Positions 13,549 to 22,057 of a DNA stretch of 41,720 nucleotides are shown here, one piece after another. The notes below the pieces were generated by a model that worked only from the letters and a program-made list of their open reading frames with translations, had not been told where the DNA came from and did not search any database. Numbering within the stretch: position 1 is the first letter of the stretch; the number at the start of each line of letters is the position of its first letter. A program made the translations under genes and the position numbers. The DNA is from an uncultured Acidobacteriota bacterium (GTDB lineage: Bacteria; Acidobacteriota; Terriglobia; Bryobacterales; Bryobacteraceae): NCBI GenBank assembly GCA_902826685.1, contig CADEFT010000050.1:1-41720 (forward strand), given 5' to 3'.

Positions 13549-14976
13549 CTAAGCCCCCAGCCGGTTGATGCCATCAAACGCGGCTGTCTTATAGCATTCC
13601 GCCAGCGTCGGGTAGTTGAACACGGTGTCGATAAAATAATCGATCTTCCCACCAAACGCGAGCACCGCCTGCCCGATGTGAACCAGTTCGCTCGACCCCT
13701 CGCCGATAATGTGCACGGCCAGCAGCTTGCGATCCGTACTCGAAAAGATCAGCTTCAACAGCCCGTTGTTGTCGCCGATGATCTGCCCCCGGGCGATCTC
13801 CCGGTAGCGCGCCTTCCCGATCTCGTAGGGAACGCCTTCCTTGGTCAACTCCTCTTCGTTCTTACCCACCATCGAAATCTCGGGGATGGTGTAGATGCCG
13901 TAAGGGAATAACTCGGGCACCGAACTCGCCTCCTGCTCAAACGCGTGGCAGGCGGCGATCCGTCCCTGCTCCATCGAAGTGGAGGCGAGGCTGGGGAATC
14001 CAATCACGTCGCCCACGGCGTAAATATGCGGCACCGCCGTCTGATAGGTGGCGCCGTTGACGGCCAGCCGGCCGCGGTCGTCGGCCTTGAGCCCGGCGGC
14101 TTCCAGATTCAGCCGGCCGGTGTTGCCGGTACGGCCGATCGAATAAAGCGCCTTGTCGGCCAGCACCTGCTTGCCGCTGGCGAGGTTGATGCGCACGCGC
14201 AACCCGTGCTCTTCATCCGCCACGCGTTCGAGCCCGCTTACCTCTTCGCCCAGCCGCATGGTGACGCGGCTTTCGCGCAACATGTAGGTCAGCGCGTCGG
14301 CCAGTTCCTCATCGACGAACGGCAGCAGGCGCGGACGCTTGTCGATCAGCGTGACGCGCACGCCCAGGGCCGCGAACATGCTGGCGTACTCGCATCCGAT
14401 AACGCCCGCGCCGATCACCGCGATGGTGCGCGGCAGGCGGTCGAGTTGCAGGATATCGTCGCTGGTGAAGATACGCTGCCCATCGAATGGAATATGCGGA
14501 TCGAGCGTGGTTTCGGTGCCCACCGCGATGACGATGTGCTCCGCGGTGACGGTGCGGAACGTGTGGCTGTCGGCGCTTTCCAGGCGCACCGTGTGCGCAT
14601 CGACGAACGAGCCGCCGGCCGAAATCACTTCCACGCGGTTGCGAATCAACTGGTGGCGCGTCACGTCCACCTCGTGCCGGATCACCTGTTCGGTCCGCAG
14701 CAGCAGATCTTCCATGGTGATGTTCTGCTTGACGGCATAGGAGGCGCCGTAGAAAACGCGCTCGCGGTAGCCGGAAAGATAGAGCACCGCTTCGCGCAGC
14801 GTTTTGCTGGGAATCGTGCCGGTGTTGACGCACACACCGCCGACCACGGTTTTCTTCTCGACCACCGCAACCCGCTTGTCGAGCTTGGCGGCCTGAATCG
14901 CGGCGCGCTGGCCCGCGGGTCCCGACCCGATCACTAGCATGTCGTAGTCGTATCGAGAGTTTAGAGGTTGGCTCAA
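13549..14976 (-). CDS. sthA: Soluble pyridine nucleotide transhydrogenase (flavoprotein)
   Basis: A 475-residue FAD flavoprotein of the dihydrolipoamide-dehydrogenase fold that moves hydride between NADPH and NAD+. The FAD-binding motif is VIGSGPAGQRAA near the start, the second nucleotide motif is VIGAGVIGCEYASMF, and the late FAD motif is YAVGDVIG. The redox motif reads GGVCVNTGTIPSKTL: only the first cysteine remains and the second is threonine. A missing second redox cysteine (C-x4-T) is expected of SthA and excludes a disulfide reductase. The dimerisation domain is complete (YTIPEISMVG ... NYPTLAECYK). It helps balance NADPH and NADH pools. The small Arg/Pro-rich gene follows without a gap. 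Confidence 0.92.
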   Translation of the reverse strand: MSQPLNSRYDYDMLVIGSGPAGQRAAIQAAKLDKRVAVVEKKTVVGGVCVNTGTIPSKTLREAVLYLSGYRERVFYGASYAVKQNITMEDLLLRTEQVIRHEVDVTRHQLIRNRVEVISAGGSFVDAHTVRLESADSHTFRTVTAEHIVIAVGTETTLDPHIPFDGQRIFTSDDILQLDRLPRTIAVIGAGVIGCEYASMFAALGVRVTLIDKRPRLLPFVDEELADALTYMLRESRVTMRLGEEVSGLERVADEEHGLRVRINLASGKQVLADKALYSIGRTGNTGRLNLEAAGLKADDRGRLAVNGATYQTAVPHIYAVGDVIGFPSLASTSMEQGRIAACHAFEQEASSVPELFPYGIYTIPEISMVGKNEEELTKEGVPYEIGKARYREIARGQIIGDNNGLLKLIFSSTDRKLLAVHIIGEGSSELVHIGQAVLAFGGKIDYFIDTVFNYPTLAECYKTAAFDGINRLGA

Positions 14977-15009
14977 GATCCTATCATAGCCGCGCGCCAG
15001 GGCAAAAAT

Positions 15010-15357
15010 TTATTGAACGGTCAGTTTCACCGGCTGCTCAATCAATTTCGGCGCCGCGCCGGCCGTCATTACCATCAGGCTGAACCGGCCGGCCTTGGCG
15101 GTGGTGGGAATTTTGAATTTGATGGCCGTGGCGGCCTGTTCCGACATGGCCAGCTTCAGATCGGCGTTGCCGTCGGTGAGGTAAATCTCGGCGACGTTGG
15201 CCTTATCCAGATTCTCGCCCGATGCCGTGATCAAATCGCCGGCCTTCCCTTGAGCCGGCTCGACCGAAGTCATCTTGGGCATGGGCGCCTGTGCCGATGC
15301 GGCCAGCGCCAGGGCAAGAAATCCCCATAAAGTAAACCGGTGAGTTAGATTGCGCAT
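15010..15357 (-). CDS. Small exported IPT/TIG-like domain protein
   Basis: The ATG at 15357 has a GAGAAG ribosome binding site and opens a signal peptide (MRNLTHRFTLWGFLALALAASAQA). The rest is one beta-sandwich of IPT/TIG type: MTSVEPAQGKAGDLITASGENLDKANVAEIYL is the classic opening, with a GxxG turn before the second strand, followed by IKFKIPTTAKAGRFSLMVMT. Such domains bind protein or sugar partners outside the cell. The gene is upstream of sthA on the same strand by 33 bases. Confidence 0.75.
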   Translation of the reverse strand: MRNLTHRFTLWGFLALALAASAQAPMPKMTSVEPAQGKAGDLITASGENLDKANVAEIYLTDGNADLKLAMSEQAATAIKFKIPTTAKAGRFSLMVMTAGAAPKLIEQPVKLTVQ

Positions 15358-15805
15358 GGTCTTCTCTCGTGCCAAGATCGTACTTCGATCCAGGCGGGAG
15401 CGCAAGGGGTATTTTGGAGGCTTTATTCGTGAATTCGAGGCCGAAAATCTAGGGAAGCTTCTGCGGGTGCTTGCCGCAGAACATCCCGTCTTCCAGTTTC
15501 ACGTCCTTACCCTTGTGCAAGAGGCCATCGTGGACCCGGATACGCTGGCGCGGGCCGTCACCAGGCTTCACGAATCCTTTCCTGCAAAGGTTTTGGAGGA
15601 CTTCATCGCCAGTCTGCCAGCCGCTGGAGGCAACCCGTTGCCATCCGGGCCGCCGGAGGAATTGCTGTCGCTTGCTGACAAGGCTCCCGCTTCCGGCCTC
15701 GTGGCCCTGGTCGCGGGCGAACTACTGCACCGCAAGGCCTGGGATGAGGCGCTCGCCCGCCATCCGGACACACTGAGGATCCTGAAGGAAAGACTCATTT
15801 CGTAG
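15356..15805 (+). CDS. Protein of unknown function, mainly helical
   Basis: About 149 residues, predicted alpha-helical, without a signal or membrane segment. The N-terminal 20 residues are very basic, and the middle reads AENLGKLLRVLAAEHPVFQFHVLTLVQEAI. The start is uncertain: the ATG at 15356 overlaps the start of the divergent IPT/TIG gene by two bases, and no ribosome binding site is obvious. I do not recognise the family. Confidence 0.5.
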   Translation: MVFSRAKIVLRSRRERKGYFGGFIREFEAENLGKLLRVLAAEHPVFQFHVLTLVQEAIVDPDTLARAVTRLHESFPAKVLEDFIASLPAAGGNPLPSGPPEELLSLADKAPASGLVALVAGELLHRKAWDEALARHPDTLRILKERLIS

Positions 15806-15833
15806 CCCGTTCTCTCTCGCCATGTTCTTGGCG

Positions 15834-15839
15834 TAGAGT
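15834..15839 (+). promoter_or_regulatory. -10-like TAGAGT before the SMP-30 gene
   Basis: TAGAGT ends 13 bases before the ATG at 15853. A TAGGAG ribosome binding site lies between the two, so a transcript from this box might not include the whole site. Confidence 0.3.
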
Positions 15840-15852
15840 AGATAGGAGCCGC

Positions 15853-16908
15853 ATGAGACCACGAGACTTCGACCGCCGCCTGTTCCTGAAATCCGCCGCC
15901 GGTTTGGCCGCCGCCGCGGCCGCCAGTCCCGCCCAACAGCGGGATTACAGCGGCAGGACTCCCGTCCGCTATCCCGATCCCGACATCGTGGTGCTGGACA
16001 AGCGCTTCGCCAAATATAAGCTTGGCAATTCGCCCATCCGCCGCCTGCACCAGGGCACGCTCTGGGCCGAAGGCCCGGCCTGGAATGGCGTGGGACGTTA
16101 CCTGCTCTGGAGCGATATTCCGAACAACGTCCAGATGCGCTGGCTCGAAGAGGACGGCCACGTCAGCGTGTTCCGCAATCCGGCGGGCCATGCCAACGGC
16201 AACACGTTCGATTGGGAAGGGCGCCAGATCGCCTGTGAGCACGGCAACCGCCGCGTGGTGCGTTACGAATACAACGGCAAGGTGACGGTGTTGGCCGACA
16301 AATGGCAGGGCAAGCCGCTCAACGCGCCCAACGACGCCGTGGTGCATCCGGACGGTTCGGTCTGGTTCACCGACCCGGGCTACGGCGCACTCATGAATTA
16401 CGAAGGCAACGTAGGCAAGCTCGAACTGAAGGAAGCCGTCTACCGCATCGACAAGAGCGGCCGTATCGACCTGCTGACCGACGAAATCGGAAAGCCCAAC
16501 GGCCTCTGCTTCTCGCCCGACTATAAGAAGCTCTACGTAGCCGACACCGGCGCCACGCACGACGAAAAGATTCCGCGCGTCATCAAGGTCTGGGACGTCG
16601 CCGATTCGAAAGTCCGCGGTGGAAAGACGTTCTGCGATATGAACATCCCCGGCAAGGGCGCGGGCCTTGCCGACGGAATCCGCTGCGACGTGGACGGCAA
16701 CGTCTGGTCCAGCGCCGGATGGGTGGGCGCCGGCTACGATGGCGTTCATATCTTTTCACCCGACGGCACGCGTATCGGCCAGATTTTGCTGCCGGAGATC
16801 TGCGCCAACGTTTGTTTCGGTGGCTCGCGGCGCAACATCCTCTTCATGTGCGGCAGCCAGTCGCTCTATTCGGTCTACGTGGAAACCCAGGGCGCTCACA
16901 TCACCTAA
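15853..16908 (+). CDS. Exported SMP-30/gluconolactonase-family protein
   Basis: A 351-residue six-bladed propeller protein of the SMP-30/LRE family, which hydrolyses sugar lactones in a metal-dependent way. A twin-arginine signal is visible (DRRLFLKSAAG), implying export of the folded, metal-loaded enzyme. Family motifs include LWAEGPAWNGVGRYLLWSDI, NAPNDAVVHPDGSVWFTDPGYG, KPNGLCFSPD and GAGLADGIRCDVDGNVW, which supply the conserved metal-binding Glu, Asn and Asp residues. The substrate could be gluconolactone or another lactone. A TAGGAG ribosome binding site precedes the ATG. Confidence 0.88.
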   Translation: MRPRDFDRRLFLKSAAGLAAAAAASPAQQRDYSGRTPVRYPDPDIVVLDKRFAKYKLGNSPIRRLHQGTLWAEGPAWNGVGRYLLWSDIPNNVQMRWLEEDGHVSVFRNPAGHANGNTFDWEGRQIACEHGNRRVVRYEYNGKVTVLADKWQGKPLNAPNDAVVHPDGSVWFTDPGYGALMNYEGNVGKLELKEAVYRIDKSGRIDLLTDEIGKPNGLCFSPDYKKLYVADTGATHDEKIPRVIKVWDVADSKVRGGKTFCDMNIPGKGAGLADGIRCDVDGNVWSSAGWVGAGYDGVHIFSPDGTRIGQILLPEICANVCFGGSRRNILFMCGSQSLYSVYVETQGAHIT

Positions 16909-16912
16909 GACC

Positions 16913-17692
16913 ATGCCTGCCTTTACCGGAGCCGCGGAACCACTGACCCGGAAAGGATTCCGGGCGATCGTCGAACGCCTGGGCGTGGGCGTTCCCGAAC
17001 TGCTCGCCGTGCTGGCGGTGGAGTCGAAAAGCTGCGGCTTTCTACCCGATCGCCGCCCCATCATTCTCTTTGAGCGCCACATCTTCCATAAACGCACCGG
17101 CGGCCGCTTTTCGGATGCCTACCCCGATGTGAGCAATCCGGTAGCCGGCGGATACCTGGGGCTTGAGAAGGAGTATCCACGCCTGGCCAAGGCCGTCAAA
17201 CTGGACCGCACCGCCGCTCTGATGAGCGCTTCCTGGGGAGCGGGCCAGGTGATGGGCTTCAATCACAAGAGCGCGGGTTTCGACGGCGTGGAGAGCATGG
17301 TGGCGGCCATGCAGGAATCCGAGGATGCGCACCTGGCTTCGGTGGCGTCATTTCTGGAAGGGAACGATCTCACGCGCTTCCTGAAGGCGCGCGACTGGAC
17401 CTCTTTCGCCCGCGCCTACAACGGGCCCGCCTACGCCAAAAACAAATACGACGTCCGGCTGGCGGGCGCATTCGAGCAGTACAACGCCGGAACGCTGCCC
17501 GACGTCGAGGTCCGCCGTGCGCAGCTTTACCTCACCTATCTCGGCTTCGCTCCGGGTGGCGTGGACGGCCTGCACGGCAAGCGCAGCCGCAGCGCCGTGG
17601 TGGCTTTCCGCGAGGCGAATGGGCTCGGCAGTTCCGATCGCGTCGATAAAGGCGTGCTCGAAGCCATGCAGGCCTGCGTCTGCGATTTATAG
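16913..17692 (+). CDS. N-acetylmuramidase with C-terminal peptidoglycan-binding domain
   Basis: A 259-residue two-domain lysozyme-like protein. Residues 10-185 match the N-acetylmuramidase (DUF3380) family: LLAVLAVESKSCGFLPDRRPIILFERH with the probable catalytic E37, then SASWGAGQVMGFNH and FARAYNGPAY. The C-terminal 70 residues resemble a peptidoglycan-binding domain (AQLYLTYLGFAPGGVDGLHGKRSRSAVVAFREANGL). It should cut the glycan strand of the cell wall. No signal peptide is visible from the ATG at 16913, as in phage endolysins. No other phage genes are near, so it may be a domesticated endolysin. It starts four bases after the SMP-30 gene. Confidence 0.85.
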   Translation: MPAFTGAAEPLTRKGFRAIVERLGVGVPELLAVLAVESKSCGFLPDRRPIILFERHIFHKRTGGRFSDAYPDVSNPVAGGYLGLEKEYPRLAKAVKLDRTAALMSASWGAGQVMGFNHKSAGFDGVESMVAAMQESEDAHLASVASFLEGNDLTRFLKARDWTSFARAYNGPAYAKNKYDVRLAGAFEQYNAGTLPDVEVRRAQLYLTYLGFAPGGVDGLHGKRSRSAVVAFREANGLGSSDRVDKGVLEAMQACVCDL

Positions 17693-17746
17693 CGGAACTG
17701 TGCAAGGAACTCCTTCCTCACGGCATCATAGAGACAGGAGGCCTCA

Positions 17747-19738
17747 ATGAGGAGGTTACTATTGACCGCTACTCTGGCCGCTTCGGCGTTTCCCGCGGAA
17801 CTCCCCGTCCGCACTGTCATTCTGTATAAGCACGGGGTCGGATACTTCGAGCGGGCGGGCGAATTGCGCTCCGGCGAATCGGCGCGGCTCGATTTCAAAG
17901 CCGACGCGATGAACGATGTTCTCAAATCGCTCACGATTGAGGATAAAAGCGGCGCCAAGGTAACCGGGCTGCGCTATGACTCGAGTGAGCCGCTCCAAAA
18001 GCGCCTCGCCGATTATCCCTTTCAGTTGAATCCCAGCCAGGCGCTTAGCGCGTTTCTGGATCAGGTAAAAGGTGCCAAGGTTGAGATAAAGGCCGCGGCG
18101 GGTTCGTTCACCGGCACCATTCTGGGAGCGCGTTCGCTGGTGGAGGGTGAGAAAGTAATCGAAAAAGAGCAGCTCATTCTGATGCTCGACTCCGGTGAGA
18201 TCCGTACGTTTGAGATGGCGGCGCTGACCTCGGTCAAGCTGGCCGACCCGGCGCTCGAACGCCAGTTGAAGGATTACCTCACGGCGCTGGCCGCCTCGAG
18301 GTCGAAAGAAGCGCGCAGCGTCTATATCGATTCTTCCGATGCCCGTGCGCGCCAGTTGATCGCCAGTTACATGGTGCCCACGCCGGTCTGGAAATCGAGT
18401 TACAGGCTGATTCTGAAAGACGCCGAGCCGATGCTTGAAGGATGGGCCATCGTCGATAACACGACTGGCGAGGATTGGACCAACGTCAATCTATCGCTGG
18501 TTTCCGGGCGTCCCATCAGCTTCATCAGCAAGCTCTACGAACCGCGCTATCGCGTGCGTCCAGAAGCCGATCTACCCGATGAAGGGCCGGTAGGACCAGT
18601 GGTTCACGCCGGGGCGATGCAGATGGAGCAGGCCGTGATGGCGGACGCGCAACAACGCGCCGCCCCCATGCGGAAGATGATGGCCAGCGCGCCGCCTCCA
18701 CCGGCGCCGACCCTTGCTGAATTCGCCATGGTCCGCGACGACATGTCCAGTTCCGTTGCCGCAGCCGCCCAAGGCCGCGAGCTCGGCGACCTCTTCGAAT
18801 ACCGCTTCGGCACCCCCGTCACCGTCCGCAAGAACGAATCCGCCATGCTGCCCTTCCTGCAGCAGAAGATCGCGGCGCGCAAACTGTTGATTTATTCCGA
18901 CCGCTCGCTGAGCCACCCGATGCACGCCGCCGAAGTCACCAACTCGAGCGGCAAGACGCTCGACGGCGGCCCCATCACGGTATTTGAAGGCGGCGCCTAC
19001 GCCGGCGAAGCGCTGGTGGAAACATTCAAAGCCAACGACAAGCGCCTGATCAGCTATGGAGTCGATCTCGGCACGCGCATCACCACCAACATCGATTCCA
19101 GCCGCGACCTCATTCGCGAGTTTCGCGCCGTCCGCGGCGTGCTCACCACCAAAACCGCGCTGCAGGAGACCACCACCTACACCATCCGCAATGTGGATGC
19201 CAAGGCCAAGCTGCTGGTGATTGAACATCCCTTGCGGCCGCAGAACAAGGTGCTGAGCCCCAAGCCCATGGAATCGACGGGCGCGGTGCATCGGTTTGAA
19301 GTGAAGCTGGCCGCCTCAGGCACCGAGAAGTTTCAGGTGGTGGAAGAGCACGTCTACGACAATTCGCTGTCCCTGATTTCGCTGACGCCCGACCAGCTCG
19401 GCATCTATATCCAGAACAAAGCGCTCTCGGCCGAAGGCCGCAAGCAGCTCGAGAACATCGCCCAGCTCAAGCGGCAGATCGCCGAAGCCGATCAACAGAT
19501 GCGGCAGATTGAAATCGACACCAATGAATTGGTAAAGGACCAGGAGCGCATCCGTCAAAACCTGTCGAGCCTCAATCGCGTCACCGGACAGCAGGAGCAG
19601 GTCAACAAATACGCCAAGGAACTGGAGCAGCAGGAAGTGCGGCTCGCCGGCTTGCGCGATAGGCTCAGCCAGTCGCGTACGCAAAAAGCGAAGCTTGAGT
19701 CGGCGCTGCGCGCGGCCATTGAGAAGATGGAGTTTTGA
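17747..19738 (+). CDS. Exported DUF4139-type protein with C-terminal coiled coil
   Basis: The ATG at 17747 has an ideal AGGAGG site and opens a short signal (MRRLLLTATLAASAFPAE). The N-terminal part begins VRTVILYKHGVGYFERAGEL, and the middle has the DUF4139-like beta region (MVPTPVWKSSYRLILKDAEPMLEGWAIVDNTTGEDWTNVNLSLVSG). The last 100 residues form a strong coiled coil (QLKRQIAEADQQMRQIEIDTNELVKDQERI and onward). The family has no established function. It is expected to sit in the periplasm or outer envelope. The next gene, hom, begins inside its stop codon. Confidence 0.8.
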   Translation: MRRLLLTATLAASAFPAELPVRTVILYKHGVGYFERAGELRSGESARLDFKADAMNDVLKSLTIEDKSGAKVTGLRYDSSEPLQKRLADYPFQLNPSQALSAFLDQVKGAKVEIKAAAGSFTGTILGARSLVEGEKVIEKEQLILMLDSGEIRTFEMAALTSVKLADPALERQLKDYLTALAASRSKEARSVYIDSSDARARQLIASYMVPTPVWKSSYRLILKDAEPMLEGWAIVDNTTGEDWTNVNLSLVSGRPISFISKLYEPRYRVRPEADLPDEGPVGPVVHAGAMQMEQAVMADAQQRAAPMRKMMASAPPPPAPTLAEFAMVRDDMSSSVAAAAQGRELGDLFEYRFGTPVTVRKNESAMLPFLQQKIAARKLLIYSDRSLSHPMHAAEVTNSSGKTLDGGPITVFEGGAYAGEALVETFKANDKRLISYGVDLGTRITTNIDSSRDLIREFRAVRGVLTTKTALQETTTYTIRNVDAKAKLLVIEHPLRPQNKVLSPKPMESTGAVHRFEVKLAASGTEKFQVVEEHVYDNSLSLISLTPDQLGIYIQNKALSAEGRKQLENIAQLKRQIAEADQQMRQIEIDTNELVKDQERIRQNLSSLNRVTGQQEQVNKYAKELEQQEVRLAGLRDRLSQSRTQKAKLESALRAAIEKMEF

Positions 19739-20706
19739 ACGTCGCGCTGATCGGCTACGGCAAGGTGGCGAAGGCGCTGGCACGGCTTCTGGCCGCCGAA
19801 AGGGCCCGGTTCCCGTTTCGCATCGTGGCTGTACAGACGCGCCGCGGCACCGCCATCGATCCTGCCGGCGTGGGTGAGGCTCCGGACTTCGGCCCGCCTC
19901 TGCCGGATCTGGGCGAATTCTATCGCCGCGCGGGGGCCGATGCCGTGGTGGAGCTGACGCCGCTCAATCCCGTGGATGGTGAGCCGGCGATTCACCATAT
20001 CCGGACGGCCTTCGCCCACGGTCTGCACGCCATCACCGCGAACAAGGGGCCGGTGGCGCATGCCTACGCCGGGCTTCGGCGCGAGGCCCTCGCCGCCGGC
20101 GTTCAGTTCCGCTTCGAAGCGGCGGTGATGGCCGGCGTGCCGGTGTTCCACATGGTGCGGACGGGACTGCCGGGCTGCGCCATTCTGGGATTCTCGGCGG
20201 TGCTTGACTCCACCACCACCGTTGTCCTCGAGGCGATGGAAGCGGGTCTGTCTCTTGAAGAAGCGGTGGCGAAGGCGCGCACGCTCGGCATCGTGGAATC
20301 CGATGCGAGCTTCGATCTCGACGGTTGGGACGCGGCGGCGAAGTCGGCCGCGCTCGCCAATGTCCTGATGGATGCCAACGTGACGCCGCAGAAAGTAGAC
20401 GCCAAGGGGATCCGCCGCCTCACTCCGGAAAAGCTGGCGGACCTCAAAAGCAAAGGCAAGACCGTCAGGCTGGTAAGCCGCGCCCATCGCGGCAAGGATG
20501 GCGTCAAGCTGCGAGTCCGCGCCGAGGTGCTCGATCGCGATGACGCGCTGGCGAACGTCCGGGGAACGGGCAATCTGCTGCTGCTCGAAACCGAGCGGCT
20601 CGGCACGCTTGGCTTGATGGCTTCTTCGCTGGGCCCGGCCGAAACGGCCTATGGTCTCTTCAGCGACCTGGTGGATGTCTCGCGCTATTTGCCACCAAAA
20701 CAATAA
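19735..20706 (+). CDS. hom: Homoserine dehydrogenase
   Basis: Reduces aspartate semialdehyde to homoserine with NAD(P)H on the way to threonine and methionine. The nucleotide loop is ALIGYGKVAKALARLL, the core motif is TANKGPVAH, and the catalytic segment is DLDGWDAAAKSAALAN with the family's conserved Asp and Lys. At 323 residues it is the short form without a C-terminal ACT regulatory domain. The start is a TTG overlapping the TGA of the upstream DUF4139 gene, implying translational coupling to an unrelated gene. The end overlaps the convergent propeller gene by 22 bases. Confidence 0.92.
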   Translation: MNVALIGYGKVAKALARLLAAERARFPFRIVAVQTRRGTAIDPAGVGEAPDFGPPLPDLGEFYRRAGADAVVELTPLNPVDGEPAIHHIRTAFAHGLHAITANKGPVAHAYAGLRREALAAGVQFRFEAAVMAGVPVFHMVRTGLPGCAILGFSAVLDSTTTVVLEAMEAGLSLEEAVAKARTLGIVESDASFDLDGWDAAAKSAALANVLMDANVTPQKVDAKGIRRLTPEKLADLKSKGKTVRLVSRAHRGKDGVKLRVRAEVLDRDDALANVRGTGNLLLLETERLGTLGLMASSLGPAETAYGLFSDLVDVSRYLPPKQ

Positions 20707-22055
20707 AGGGCGTTTTTGGTTCGGACGTACATCCGTCCTCCCTCGATCGCTGGCGTGGCGAATACCTCGTCGCCCAACGAGTTGACCTGCTCCACTTCCC
20801 ATTCGCCCCTGGCGCTCACCACCGACACCGTGCCGTCCTGGCTGATGAGCCATACCTTGCCGCCCGCGCCGATGGGCGAGGCGAAGTACTTGTCAATAGC
20901 GCCTTTCAGCCGCCCCTGCCGGATCACGTTTCCGGTGGCCGGGTCGAACGAAAGCAGAATGCCACTGTCGTTCACCAGAAACACGGCGCCGCCGTAAAGC
21001 AGCGGCGAGGGAACCTGCGGCACCGGCTTCTGATAGCGCCAGCGGATCGTCTTCGCTTCCAGGTCGATGGCCAGCAGACCGTTTTCCGATGCCATCATGG
21101 CGCGGGCGATCTCCCATTCGGCGCGATTGAGCGTGCCATTGCCGTCGATATCGAACGTACCGAAATAGGCGGGGTGCTTCAGCCGTTGGTGCGGCATCTC
21201 GGCGGCCGCAATAACCCCATCTTTGTTCGCATCGGCCTCTTCCATCGTGGGCAGAGGAAGCTGCCGCCCAGGTTGATTTTCCGCAAAGCCCCAACCATTG
21301 ATATAGAGCACGCCGTCGCCGATCACCGGTACTGATTTCATCTCGCAGGCCAGTCCCCGCACCTGCCAGACGCGTTCGCCCGTGCGTGCCGAATAGGCCG
21401 AAAGCTGGAACGATTCGGCAATGAGAATCTGCTTCCCGCCGGTCTTCGGCTGGTATAGCACCGGCGTCGAATAGCCGGAAATGACACCCGGGCGCTCCAC
21501 CTTCCAGCGCACCCGGCCCGTGTTCTTATTTACCGCCAGCAGAAACGAACCCAGGTCCTGATCCACCGGCAGCACCACATCGCCATCCACCAGAATGGGC
21601 GAAGCGCCGAAGCCATATTGGATGCGAAACGAACCCAAGGGAAGCTGCCAGCGCACACGGCCCGCCGCGTTGTAGCTGATGAGGCCGTAGTCCTGAAAGT
21701 AGACGTAAACGTTTGAGCCATCGGTCACCGGACTCGGCGAAGCCGGCCCATTTACGTTCTGCAGCCGATCCTTGCGCGGGCGCGGCGCCTCGCGCTTCCA
21801 CAAGACACGCCCCGTCGCGCGGTCGAGCGCGATGGTAAGCAGCGTCTCGCCCTCAACGGCCGTGACGAAAATATGAGTCCGCGTGAGAACCGGCGAGGAA
21901 TGACCGGGCGGCAGCGGCGTCTTCCACACCACCGCCGTTTGCGCGTCGAACCGGACCGGCGGAGCGGCCGGTCCGGCAATGCCCGACCCGTTTGGGCCGC
22001 GGAATCGGGTCCAGTCGGCGGCGGCCAGAAAGGCTAACGTAAAGCTGAGCAGCAA
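20685..22055 (-). CDS. Exported PQQ-type beta-propeller protein with two EF-hands
   Basis: A 456-residue protein with a signal peptide (LLSFTLAFLAAADW) and the opening FRGPNGSG typical of acidobacterial and planctomycete PQQ-like propeller proteins. Repeated blades read ALDRATGRVLWKRE, AVNKNTGRVRWKVE, AYSARTGERVWQVR and SFDPATGNVIRQG. Two calcium-binding loops are inserted between blades: DANKDGVIAAAE (275-286) and DIDGNGTLNRAE (302-313). The blade motif alone does not prove PQQ or enzyme activity; these proteins are often scaffolds. The TTG start lies two bases after the TonB receptor stop, so the two genes form an operon. Confidence 0.85.
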   Translation of the reverse strand: MLLSFTLAFLAAADWTRFRGPNGSGIAGPAAPPVRFDAQTAVVWKTPLPPGHSSPVLTRTHIFVTAVEGETLLTIALDRATGRVLWKREAPRPRKDRLQNVNGPASPSPVTDGSNVYVYFQDYGLISYNAAGRVRWQLPLGSFRIQYGFGASPILVDGDVVLPVDQDLGSFLLAVNKNTGRVRWKVERPGVISGYSTPVLYQPKTGGKQILIAESFQLSAYSARTGERVWQVRGLACEMKSVPVIGDGVLYINGWGFAENQPGRQLPLPTMEEADANKDGVIAAAEMPHQRLKHPAYFGTFDIDGNGTLNRAEWEIARAMMASENGLLAIDLEAKTIRWRYQKPVPQVPSPLLYGGAVFLVNDSGILLSFDPATGNVIRQGRLKGAIDKYFASPIGAGGKVWLISQDGTVSVVSARGEWEVEQVNSLGDEVFATPAIEGGRMYVRTKNALYCFGGK

Positions 22056-22057
22056 GC

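Noticed and set aside
13176..13655. Alternative leftward frame of 159 codons over the Arg/Pro peptide gene and the sthA end
   Set aside because: It begins inside sthA in the wrong frame, and its Arg/Ser-rich product has no signal or domain; the 77-codon frame has a start, ribosome site and signal peptide.
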